Of a DNA stretch of 64,000 nucleotides, positions 33,593 through 41,419 are shown in pieces. Each line of letters starts with the position of its first letter. Position 1 is the stretch's first letter. The DNA lies in the NCBI GenBank assembly GCA_964384415.1, contig CAYLMV010000001.1:23473-87472 (forward strand). The letters run 5' to 3'. Below the pieces are notes generated by a model. The model ran no database searches, was not told where the DNA came from, and saw nothing but the letters and a program-made list of their open reading frames with translations. The translations under genes and the position numbers were made by a program. The DNA is from JAGVPT01 sp964384415. GTDB taxonomy: Bacteria; Bacteroidota; Ignavibacteria; UBA10030; UBA8401.

Positions 33593-34756
33593 CGAACGCG
33601 CTACCAATCGTGCTGCACCCTCAAACCGGCCGCCTATTTTTAGAAGTGTTTCTACCGAACGTTCTCCCCGGAGGATTGGCGAAAACAAGGTGTTGGCCAT
33701 TGCATGGCTCTTCCATGCAATCCTCGGTCGTTTGCCGGGAAATCCTAAAGAAGCAGCTATTCTCCCCGCTGTTGTAACGCCATCCTGGATGGCAAAAAAA
33801 GTGCCCTGGCCGGTAAATGGTTCCGCCGTGTACCGCGCGTCTCCAATAAGGAATGAGCGCGGATGAAATGTCCTGCTTCTTCTTGGAGTGATCGGAAATG
33901 CCGATGAGATTTTCCCTAAAGGGGCCAAATACGGAGCTGTCTGAAGCACAAACTTATTTGTGTTGATCGTTCTCGACCTGAACATGTCAAAGTCCTCAAG
34001 AGCGAGGGCCGCTAACTCCCGCGTCGTCACTACCGCGACGTTTGCTTCAATTTCTGAGACACCCACAATTCCTCCATATCCCCCTTCGAAAAAGAACATC
34101 GTCACGCTGCGGCCAAGTGTTTCCGGACGAGCGGCCATAAACTGCACGCCCACTCTTCTCGATTCGCCGTCACCCTGGATGTTTATCTCCTTCCCTTTCG
34201 GCTCCAGCAGATGAGCGACCCTCGAATTCCGGCCATCGGCTCCGACGACGAATTTGCAGAATACTTCAAGTATCCCCGCCTGTCCAGCCATTTTTAATGA
34301 GAGCGACCATTCTTCATCTGATTCAGGATCACAGCCGATCGACTCTAATGAAGTTGACTGGAAGAATGTGATACCTGCCGCCACCGCTCTTTGGAGCAAG
34401 ATCGAGTCCAGCTTGCTTCGCTTCATCGCCACAAAGGGGGAGCTCGACGAGGATAGATTCCCATCGCGGGAATTTTCAACACGAATCTTCAACACTCTGC
34501 CACCGCGGGAGGAGACAATTATCTGCTCGATGACCTGACTGCTCGCTGCTACTTCCTTATCGACTTCCATCAGACGAAAATAGTCCCACGAGCGGGGATT
34601 TATGCAGTCGCCGCAGATTTTATCTCGGGGAAAGTATGCTTTGTCGATCAAGAGGACAGAAACCCCATTCCGGGCAAGCATTGTCGCGCACGAAGAACCA
34701 GCCGGACCGGCTCCTATGACGACGACATCGAAATGAGTACTCGACTGATTTGTCAT
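33581..34756 (-). CDS. geranylgeranyl-reductase-like FAD-dependent oxidoreductase
   Basis: 391 residues. VVVIGAGPAGSSCATMLARNG is the FAD dinucleotide fold at residues 11-31, and DKAYFPRDKICGD is the conserved second motif of the geranylgeranyl reductase/aromatic-ring hydroxylase superfamily; LIGDARYTAEPFTGQG near residue 300 binds the flavin. Such enzymes reduce isoprenoid double bonds or hydroxylate and oxidise phenolic and polyketide products. It is the last gene of a tightly overlapping operon with a methyltransferase, an SRPBCC protein and a ketosynthase (ATGA overlap with the ketosynthase stop), which suggests tailoring of that pathway's product. The C terminus is encoded by the inverted repeat. 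Confidence 0.8.
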   Translation of the reverse strand: MTNQSSTHFDVVVIGAGPAGSSCATMLARNGVSVLLIDKAYFPRDKICGDCINPRSWDYFRLMEVDKEVAASSQVIEQIIVSSRGGRVLKIRVENSRDGNLSSSSSPFVAMKRSKLDSILLQRAVAAGITFFQSTSLESIGCDPESDEEWSLSLKMAGQAGILEVFCKFVVGADGRNSRVAHLLEPKGKEINIQGDGESRRVGVQFMAARPETLGRSVTMFFFEGGYGGIVGVSEIEANVAVVTTRELAALALEDFDMFRSRTINTNKFVLQTAPYLAPLGKISSAFPITPRRSRTFHPRSFLIGDARYTAEPFTGQGTFFAIQDGVTTAGRIAASLGFPGKRPRIAWKSHAMANTLFSPILRGERSVETLLKIGGRFEGAARLVARSVIS

Positions 34757-35997
34757 TGATCATACCTCCCGAAAACGAGTGCAGCATTGATGCCGCCAAA
34801 TCCAAAAGAGTTTGACAAGATATAATCGACATGGGCAGGCCGACCGATATTTGGAACACAATCCAGATCGCAGTCGGGATCCTGGGCGGTTAGATTGATC
34901 GTCGGCGGAATGAAATCCTTCTGGAAGATCAAGGAACAAATGACCGCTTCGAGAGCGCCGGTGGCGCCGAGGGCGTGCGCATGCATCGATTTGGTGCCGC
35001 TCACCGGTATCCCGGAAGCCCTTTCGCCAAACACTTTCTTTATCGCGCCGCTCTCACATTTGTCGTTAAGCTGGGTCGCGCTTGCATGGGCGTTGATGTA
35101 ACCGACATCAGCCGGAGCGATTCTCGCATCGGCGAGAGCATCATTCATGGCGCGAACGGCAGAGGCGCCATCGGGGCGCGGCTGGATGAGATGGAACGCA
35201 TCGTTGTTGCACGAGTAACCAAGAATTTCTCCGTAGATATTCGCTCCCCTCCGAATTGCGGAGCCTAATTCCTCAAGCACGAGCACTGCGGCGCCTTCCC
35301 CCATCACGAAGCCGTCGCGATGAAGGTCAAACGGTTTGCATGCCGTTGCAGGGTCCGGGTTGGTCGTCATTGCGCGAATTATTGTGAACGCACTGAATGT
35401 CAGAGCATAGAGCGGAGCCTCTGCTCCCCCAGTGATCATGATATCGGCGTAGCCGTCGCCGATATAGCGGTACGCTTCTCCTATCGCAATAGCGCCGGAA
35501 CTGCAGCTGTTCGAATTTGCATTGCTCGGTCCGGTAAAGCCATACGAAATCGCGATGTTGCTTGAGCCAGCCCCGCCGAACACTGTGAGAGCGAGATTCG
35601 GATCGACGGCTTTGATTCCCTCCTTCACATATCGTTCATGCTGAACCTCCGCTCCCGCCACTCCTCCAAGGGCAGTCCCGAATGTTACACCGATTCGTTC
35701 TTGCGGATGTTTTGGATCGTGCGGGAGCTTTGCGTCCTCGATAGCCATCCCAGCCGCCGCCAACGCAAGTTGGGCAAACCGATCCATCCGCCTGGATGTC
35801 TTGCCGTCAAAAAAATTGAGCGGGTCAAAATCAACGATTTCGGCGGCGACCTTTGTCTTGATCTGTGATGTGTCGAACCGCGTGATCTGCCGGATGCCAT
35901 TCCGACCCGTACTGACGCCGTCCCAGAATCCATCCTTGCCGTGGCCAACGGGCGTAAGCGCGCCGAGACCTGTGATGACTACTCTTCTCTTCGCCAT
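34753..35997 (-). CDS. FabF-like beta-ketoacyl synthase (KAS II type)
   Basis: 414 residues with a complete condensing-enzyme triad: Cys165 in NSCSSGAIAIG, His in YINAHASATQLND and His in MHAHALGATGA. The surrounding sequence departs from housekeeping FabF (usual TACTSG and GHLLGAAG), and a Ser/Asn-rich stretch precedes the active Cys. These divergences and the neighbours suggest a dedicated synthase for a specialised lipid or polyketide rather than general fatty-acid elongation. No acyl carrier protein or chain-length factor is encoded nearby, so it would need one from elsewhere. It sits between the SRPBCC and FAD-oxidoreductase genes. Confidence 0.82.
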   Translation of the reverse strand: MAKRRVVITGLGALTPVGHGKDGFWDGVSTGRNGIRQITRFDTSQIKTKVAAEIVDFDPLNFFDGKTSRRMDRFAQLALAAAGMAIEDAKLPHDPKHPQERIGVTFGTALGGVAGAEVQHERYVKEGIKAVDPNLALTVFGGAGSSNIAISYGFTGPSNANSNSCSSGAIAIGEAYRYIGDGYADIMITGGAEAPLYALTFSAFTIIRAMTTNPDPATACKPFDLHRDGFVMGEGAAVLVLEELGSAIRRGANIYGEILGYSCNNDAFHLIQPRPDGASAVRAMNDALADARIAPADVGYINAHASATQLNDKCESGAIKKVFGERASGIPVSGTKSMHAHALGATGALEAVICSLIFQKDFIPPTINLTAQDPDCDLDCVPNIGRPAHVDYILSNSFGFGGINAALVFGRYDQ

Positions 35998-36050
35998 AAT
36001 TTAGCAATTTCCTTTTTGGATCTGTGCATCGAAAGCTCAGCCACTGCGGT

Positions 36051-36515
36051 TCACGCAGCAGGCTGCTGAGTGGGGCCCGATTCAAGATGGAGCTTCATAT
36101 GTTTGAGTGTCTCATTAGCGACGTAATGAATGAAGAAATTTCCGATGATCCGATCCGCTACGAATCTTCCGATGATCGGGATCGTCGGCTTCAGCTCATG
36201 GGATATTGTCACCAGTACACCATCTGATGTTTCGCGGAAACTCCAGACAACGTCCATTCCTTTTGTGAACGCTTTAAGGTGGTGAAACCTTACCTCCATT
36301 CGTTCCGGGTCTATTTCTTCTTCAGAGGTCCAATTGATCGGAATCCATCCTCTTCTCGCCGCCATAACGACAACATTCTTGCGGGGAGATTTCATCAAAA
36401 ATCGTATCCATCGATAATGGGGTAAAATCGCCGGCCACTGCTCAAGGTCTGAGGCAGCCTGAAAGACCTTGTCGCGCGCCGCGTTGATAAGTATGGAGTT
36501 CTCTTTGTGCATCAC
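36051..36515 (-). CDS. SRPBCC (START-like/polyketide cyclase) protein
   Basis: 154 residues of the helix-grip SRPBCC fold: N-terminal INAARDKVFQAASDLEQWP, central strands with VVVMAARRGWIPINW and a long C-terminal helix ending in LKHMKLHLE. In polyketide pathways this fold includes aromatase/cyclases; in other pathways it binds lipids or quinone precursors. It overlaps the methyltransferase by ATGA and precedes the ketosynthase by 53 bases, so a cyclase or chaperone role on the product of that ketosynthase is likely but inferred. Confidence 0.75.
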   Translation of the reverse strand: MMHKENSILINAARDKVFQAASDLEQWPAILPHYRWIRFLMKSPRKNVVVMAARRGWIPINWTSEEEIDPERMEVRFHHLKAFTKGMDVVWSFRETSDGVLVTISHELKPTIPIIGRFVADRIIGNFFIHYVANETLKHMKLHLESGPTQQPAA

Positions 36516-37216
36516 TTTTCCTTCACGACAACCAGACGAAACAATGGTGCATGAAATATTCTCACTGGCTGAATTCCTGCTTCGCTCGCCATCGCATCCA
36601 GTTCGTCTTTTCGATATGCGCGCAAAACAGAGAGGACGCTGTCATACCGGGTCATTGGGTTGCGTGTGGTGACCCTGCTGTACACCCAGGCCGATACTGC
36701 TCCGGAGAGACTCCTCGACAGATCATTCACCACAAATCCAACGCTGCTCAGTCGGTTCATTTCGCGGAGGATCTTGATCCCCTCCCCTCTCGTAAAATGG
36801 TGGATGGCAAGCGAGCAGGTGACAAGATCGAAGCTTGCGTCGGCGTACGGGAGATCCAGTATGTCTCTTCGCTCAAACTGGATCTCCTCCATGCCGCCGA
36901 CGTATGACCGGGCCGTCTGCAGCATTATTTCATTCCTGTCGACGGCGGTGATACGGACTTTTCTCCCGGCGCGCAGGAACGCACTGACGAGTGAAAGGGG
37001 TTGATCTCCCGAACCCGTCGCAAGATCGAGGATGGTGATCGTATCGCCGGAGTTTTTCTTAAGGCCAAGCGGCAACGCCGCATTCCGTAAAGCCGACAAA
37101 CCGCCGAAGTGGCGATTAATAGTCCGCAGATTGCGAAGGTCGTCTTCCAGGACGGCCTGGTTCGCATCCGGGCGGTCCATCATTTCCAAAATCCCATCGG
37201 CAAATTTTCTTTTCAC
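36512..37216 (-). CDS. class I SAM-dependent methyltransferase
   Basis: 234 residues with the Rossmann methyltransferase motif ILDLATGSGDQPLSL (motif I, about residue 63), VDRNEIML (motif II) and DLVTCSLAIHHFTRGEG (motif IV). The sequence resembles the UbiE/COQ5-like methyltransferases that accompany polyketide synthases and geranylgeranyl-reductase-like flavoproteins in bacterial aromatic-lipid operons. It is probably the first gene of the four-gene unit (methyltransferase, SRPBCC, ketosynthase, FAD enzyme). Acceptor unknown: O- or C-methylation of a phenolic lipid is plausible. Confidence 0.8.
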   Translation of the reverse strand: MKRKFADGILEMMDRPDANQAVLEDDLRNLRTINRHFGGLSALRNAALPLGLKKNSGDTITILDLATGSGDQPLSLVSAFLRAGRKVRITAVDRNEIMLQTARSYVGGMEEIQFERRDILDLPYADASFDLVTCSLAIHHFTRGEGIKILREMNRLSSVGFVVNDLSRSLSGAVSAWVYSRVTTRNPMTRYDSVLSVLRAYRKDELDAMASEAGIQPVRIFHAPLFRLVVVKEK

Positions 37217-37390
37217 GAATCGGCAGGCTCATTGAGATGGTTGAAAGAATGTCTCTCCGTCAGCGGAGGCCCCCATTTTGTTGAAGAGTCTGATGGAAAC
37301 TGTCTCACATACACCGCGGAACGCTTTTCATAACCGATCCCCCTGTCCGTTGCGAGAAATGATTCAGGAACATCCTCATGCGTGCGGCCG

Positions 37391-38092
37391 CTAACCGCAG
37401 TGTGTTCCGAGAAAACTGAGCAGCAGCGGCCACGCCTGTTCAGCAGACTCTTTATGGTATGCCGCGCGGGCATCGCAGAAGAATCCGTGCTCTGCCTCGG
37501 AGAATTCGATGTTTGTGTATGTTTTGCCCGCAGCCCGGAAGGCGTCGACGATCGAGTGGATATGTTCCGGCAGTATTCGTTTGTCGCGGCCTCCCCAAAA
37601 CATGAGAGCTGCACCACGGAAGGCGGGAACACGATGGAGGAGCGTTTCAGCTATCCCTGCTCCATAAAAACTGATTGCCGCTTTTACAGGAACCATGGAA
37701 TTCGCCTGAAACGCAAAGCGTCCCCCCATACAAAACCCTATGCACGCCGTCCGATTGCCATCGACGGAAGGATCTTTCTCGAGCCATTCGTACGCGGCGA
37801 GGATGTCGGCCCCGACGGTTTCTTCCTGAAGCGCAGCGAAGTGTTTTTGAACGCCAGGAAAGTCTTTGTAGTCTCCCTCGATACCCGCTCCAGTCCGGTG
37901 ATACATTTCAGGGGCAACTGCGACGTACCCTTCGCGTGCGAAGCGATCAGCGACATCCCTGATATGGGCATTAACACCGAACGCTTCCTGGAAGACGATG
38001 ATGCCCGGATGTTTTCCCGCAGCCTGAGGGCGCGAAGTATACATTCGCATCTCCGTTCCATCAGAGACCTTGAGCGTCACATACGAGTTCAT
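37391..38092 (-). CDS. dienelactone hydrolase family protein
   Basis: 233 residues, normal for the family. The nucleophile is Cys121 in GFCMGG, with Glu36 in FQEAFG and the His in EAEHGFFCD completing the dienelactone-hydrolase triad and support residues. Such enzymes open enol lactones or other activated esters. It lies between the fatty acid hydroxylase and the methyltransferase-ketosynthase operon on the same strand (30 and 174 bases away), so it could act in that pathway. A general detoxifying lactonase is equally possible. Confidence 0.88.
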   Translation of the reverse strand: MNSYVTLKVSDGTEMRMYTSRPQAAGKHPGIIVFQEAFGVNAHIRDVADRFAREGYVAVAPEMYHRTGAGIEGDYKDFPGVQKHFAALQEETVGADILAAYEWLEKDPSVDGNRTACIGFCMGGRFAFQANSMVPVKAAISFYGAGIAETLLHRVPAFRGAALMFWGGRDKRILPEHIHSIVDAFRAAGKTYTNIEFSEAEHGFFCDARAAYHKESAEQAWPLLLSFLGTHCG

Positions 38093-38122
38093 CGCGGCGT
38101 CCCTTTTATTTAAGCGTTCGGT

Positions 38123-38785
38123 TCAGTGTCCGTTCGGCATCTCGAGATCGATTTGGTCCGAAACGGTTGCTTCCCTCTCCTCGTCATTCAATGTTCCAAA
38201 AACAACATCCCACATCGGCGAGCTCACACCGTAGTTAATATCGGCATCCTTATAGTGGTGTCGAAGATGATGCCTTCTCAGATAATTGCCGAGCTTGCTT
38301 CTCATTGGAAAATGATGGATGGCATAGTGCACCATGTCATAGCAGAGGTAACCGCTGATGAAGCCGGCGAAGAAAGGATAGCAATATTTCGTCCCGAAAA
38401 CCACTCGAAACAGGAAAAAGAAAAGGAGAGAAAGAGGGATGCTGATGGCTGGAGCCATTACGAGTCTTCGCGAATCGTTCGGGTAGTCGTGATGGACACC
38501 GTGCATGATGAAGTGGAGGCGCTTTCCCCATCCGGAATCAGGGACGAGATGAAAAATTTCACGATGAAGCAAGTACTCCGTCAACGTCCAAACGAGAAGG
38601 CCGCTGCAAAACAATATCACCCGGACAACGGCACCGGCATACATCTGAGCTGCATAGAGTGAATAGAAAACCACCGGCACGAATATAACGAGGGGGAGCG
38701 CTGGATGGATGTGCGTAAAGAGCTCCATGAATTCAGAATCAAACATTCTTGCCGACTTGTCCTCGTTAGATACATAGTTCTTCAT
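38123..38785 (-). CDS. fatty acid hydroxylase/sterol desaturase superfamily membrane protein
   Basis: 220 residues with membrane helices and the eight-histidine di-iron motif set: HREIFH, HGVHHDYPND, HYAIHH and RRHHLRHH. This arrangement matches fatty acid 2-hydroxylase-type (FA2H/Scs7-like) or carotene/sterol oxygenase enzymes; the DYPND spacing favours the FA2H-like group. AGGAGGAGAT precedes the ATG. It probably hydroxylates an acyl chain in the membrane, using oxygen, so the host is not strictly anaerobic. Together with the ketosynthase operon downstream it may form a modified lipid. Confidence 0.82.
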   Translation of the reverse strand: MKNYVSNEDKSARMFDSEFMELFTHIHPALPLVIFVPVVFYSLYAAQMYAGAVVRVILFCSGLLVWTLTEYLLHREIFHLVPDSGWGKRLHFIMHGVHHDYPNDSRRLVMAPAISIPLSLLFFFLFRVVFGTKYCYPFFAGFISGYLCYDMVHYAIHHFPMRSKLGNYLRRHHLRHHYKDADINYGVSSPMWDVVFGTLNDEEREATVSDQIDLEMPNGH

Positions 38786-39112
38786 ATCTCCTCCTCTCTA
38801 TAAAATAGTTGGGTTCACTCTTTGGGGTTGGCTCAGGATTAGACACACTCACATAAACAATGGTTTGGGCTCGGTTAGTTTCATCTACCAAATAAGTTAA
38901 GGTCTATAATCGTGCCTAAAAGTTGACAAAACGCGCCTAATTGGTTGATTATTCGCATGCTATTGCCGATATTTGCCCCACAAACTAATGTTGGGATTGA
39001 AGATGGACTCCTTCCCGAACAAAGACCGTCCTTTTTTCTTCAAAGTGTCCATGTAATCTTCTCCTTTGAGACTGAACAATGCTCGGGATCACTCAATAAA
39101 CATGGAGGCTCA
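38786..39112. other. divergent intergenic region, 327 bases
   Basis: It separates the hydroxylase gene (minus) from the cupin gene (plus). TTGACA (38923-38928) and GATTAT (38947-38952), 18 bases apart, form a plausible plus-strand promoter. Nothing else stands out. Confidence 0.35.
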
Positions 39113-39484
39113 ATGCCGGAGCAATACCCTTACGTAACCCGCCTTGACATAAGATTTAGACACTTCGAATTGATAGACATTCCCTCGATGGTCAAAGAGT
39201 GTCGGGATAAGTGGTTCAATCAAACTCTCACAAAAGTGAACGACAGCGTTGTCAGGGTGGGAATTATTGAAGGCGAGTATCACTGGCACAAGCACGACAA
39301 GGACGATGAATTCTTTTTCGTTCTGGAAGGTCAGCTCCTGATCGACCTTGAAGACAAAACACTAACACTGAACCCCTTCCAGGGAATGACAATTTCCCGG
39401 GGCGTGCTGCACAGGACGAGGGCCCCCCATAAAACCGTGATGCTGATGGTGGAAACCAGCGCCATCCGGCCAACCGGCGATTGA
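39113..39484 (+). CDS. cupin-domain protein
   Basis: 123 residues forming a single cupin barrel. The metal ligands are in YHWHKHDKDDEFFFVLEGQL (His57, His59 or His61, Glu66) and the second motif GVLHRT supplies the last His. I start at ATG 39113 since GGAGG lies four bases before it; upstream extension is unconserved. Small cupins of this type act as sugar isomerases, epimerases, dioxygenases or binding proteins, and no substrate is evident. It lies directly before the GT39-type transferase and glycoside hydrolase genes, giving a weak link to carbohydrate metabolism. Confidence 0.8.
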   Translation: MPEQYPYVTRLDIRFRHFELIDIPSMVKECRDKWFNQTLTKVNDSVVRVGIIEGEYHWHKHDKDDEFFFVLEGQLLIDLEDKTLTLNPFQGMTISRGVLHRTRAPHKTVMLMVETSAIRPTGD

Positions 39485-39523
39485 GCTTGATGGTCCACCC
39501 TCCCATTCTTAAGATCCTCTCGA

Positions 39524-41074
39524 ATGACCGTTGACATTCGAAATATTCTTGCCAAAAGTCCTGAAACTCTCCGCAGAGTTCTGACGATCCCGCATGCCGC
39601 AGCGTTTGGCTTCCTTCTTTTGACCCTGGCAACCGCAGGCCGTTATGGTTTCTACGGAGATGAGCTCTACTATTTTGCGTGCAGCAAGCATCTCGACTTT
39701 GGGTATGTGGATCATCCCCCGCTTGTCGCGGTGCTGACGTTGGTCGATACATGGATATTCGGCGAAACGAAATTCGGGCTTCGGCTGATGTCCGGTCTCG
39801 CGGGAGCAATAACGGTCTTGTTCTCAGCGAAAATTGCGGAGGTGCTTGGCGGCGGAAAACCTGCCCAGAGCCTCGCTGCGTTATCGATCTGTTTCGCGGC
39901 GGCGTTCCCAGCCATTTCCAGTTTCTTCTCGATGAACCCCGTCGACATCACCCTCTGCACGGTTCTCATCTACTTCCTCATCAAAACGGTAGATTCGCCT
40001 TTTCCACAACGATGGCTTGCGCTAGGCATTCTCGGGGGGATTGGGATGCTGAATAAATACACCTTTCTCGTGTTGGCTTTTTCGTTCTTGATTTCTTTCG
40101 TCGCAGCGAGGCGTTGGGACGTGCTGAAGACAAAATGGCTTTATCTCTCCGGACTGATGAGCCTGTTGATTTTCTCTCCGCATATCATATGGCAAATCGA
40201 GCACGGCTGGCCTACGCTCGAATTCATGCGCAACGCTACCAAGTATAAGAACCTGTCTTTGACCCCGTTCGCATTCGTGGGTCAATTGATCATCGGATTG
40301 AATCCGTTCACGCTCCCGCTGTGGCTGTCAGGCCTCGGGTATCTTTTCTTTGGGAGGGAGATGAAGAAGTATCGTTACCTTGGATGGATGGCCGTTGTGT
40401 TTCTTCTTGTCTATATGTTCCAGAACTCAAAATTCTACTACGTACTACCGGTGTTTCCTCTCCTGCTGGCTTCCGGTGCTGTGGCGGTTGAAATCTTCTC
40501 CATTCGCCACAAAATAAGTTGGCCAAGGCGAGCACTGATCTCAGCGGTGGTAATCTCCGGCAGCATGCTCATGCCGCTTGCAGTTCCGTTGCTGCCGATC
40601 GAACAATTTGTTTCTTATGCAAAAACTCTCGGCCTTTGGAATCTCGTCAGAATGGAAAAAGGCGAAGGAGATATGCCGCCGCTCCATTTTGTTTATCGGT
40701 TTGGGTGGGAGGGGTTGGTCGATTCGGTCGGAGTAGCGTATAACGCACTCCCTGAGGACGAAAGGAACAAGTGCGCAGTCCTCGCATCCTGGTATGGAGT
40801 CGCCGGAGCGATAGACCATTTTGGCCCCGGTCATGGTTTGCCGCCCTCTGTTTGCCCGCGCAACAGTTACTGGACATGGGGACCCCGCACGTACTCCGGG
40901 GAGCTAGTACTTGCTGTTGGTTATGACGCCGCGTACCTGGAACAATTCTTCGGCAGTGTAAAGCGGGTTGGGTTTTTCAAAAAATCGTACGGTTACGATG
41001 CGGAGATTTGTCTCTGCAGAAAGCCGAGGGCGCCGCTCTGGCAGATGTGGCCTCAATTCAAAAAGTTCATTTGA
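39524..41074 (+). CDS. GT39/ArnT-like membrane glycosyltransferase
   Basis: 516 residues with about ten hydrophobic segments. The first periplasmic loop contains YGDELYYF, the acidic Asp-Glu pair of GT-C fold polyprenyl-phosphate-dependent transferases (PMT_2 family), followed by DHPPLVAVL. The C-terminal soluble part follows the last helices. Such enzymes move a lipid-linked sugar onto lipid A, protein or polysaccharide outside the inner membrane. It starts 39 bases after the cupin. Acceptor and sugar are unknown; no LPS or S-layer genes are close. Confidence 0.83.
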   Translation: MTVDIRNILAKSPETLRRVLTIPHAAAFGFLLLTLATAGRYGFYGDELYYFACSKHLDFGYVDHPPLVAVLTLVDTWIFGETKFGLRLMSGLAGAITVLFSAKIAEVLGGGKPAQSLAALSICFAAAFPAISSFFSMNPVDITLCTVLIYFLIKTVDSPFPQRWLALGILGGIGMLNKYTFLVLAFSFLISFVAARRWDVLKTKWLYLSGLMSLLIFSPHIIWQIEHGWPTLEFMRNATKYKNLSLTPFAFVGQLIIGLNPFTLPLWLSGLGYLFFGREMKKYRYLGWMAVVFLLVYMFQNSKFYYVLPVFPLLLASGAVAVEIFSIRHKISWPRRALISAVVISGSMLMPLAVPLLPIEQFVSYAKTLGLWNLVRMEKGEGDMPPLHFVYRFGWEGLVDSVGVAYNALPEDERNKCAVLASWYGVAGAIDHFGPGHGLPPSVCPRNSYWTWGPRTYSGELVLAVGYDAAYLEQFFGSVKRVGFFKKSYGYDAEICLCRKPRAPLWQMWPQFKKFI

Positions 41075-41419
41075 AAGCATGATCGAGAAATGTCATCGAG
41101 CCAAGATCAGCGTGCGCATGAGTTTGGCGATCCCGTCACGTGTGGAGCACAGGCTCAGCTTCAGCGGCGCCAAAAGCATCCCTTCGGAAGAGTCCGAGTA
41201 GTTTCAGTAGTGCGCAAGAATGGACGCCCGCTCGCGCGAACATGACAAAGCAGAAAGCTAATTCAGGCACAACACCTTCATGTTCACGGCGAAGAGGGCG
41301 ACTATCGGGGACAATTCTCGGCAACCGCGGGATTCCGGCGAAGTTCAACGCCAGACTCCACGTAAAGAACGACGTAGTATTGGCATCTCGCTTAACTGAC
41401 CTGAGCAGGAATGCAGATC
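41075..41419. other. 345-base intergenic region without visible function
   Basis: Short open frames here do not resemble proteins. The only feature I can support is the AGGA site nine bases before ATG 41420. Confidence 0.4.

Noticed and set aside
34753..35997. housekeeping fabF of fatty-acid synthesis
   Set aside because: No fabD, fabG, acpP or fabH nearby, and motif surroundings diverge; kept as a pathway-specific ketosynthase, with moderate certainty.
41075..41419. small genes on either strand (for example 41140-41433)
   Set aside because: Low-complexity Ser/Arg-rich translations, no ribosome site and no similarity to known proteins.
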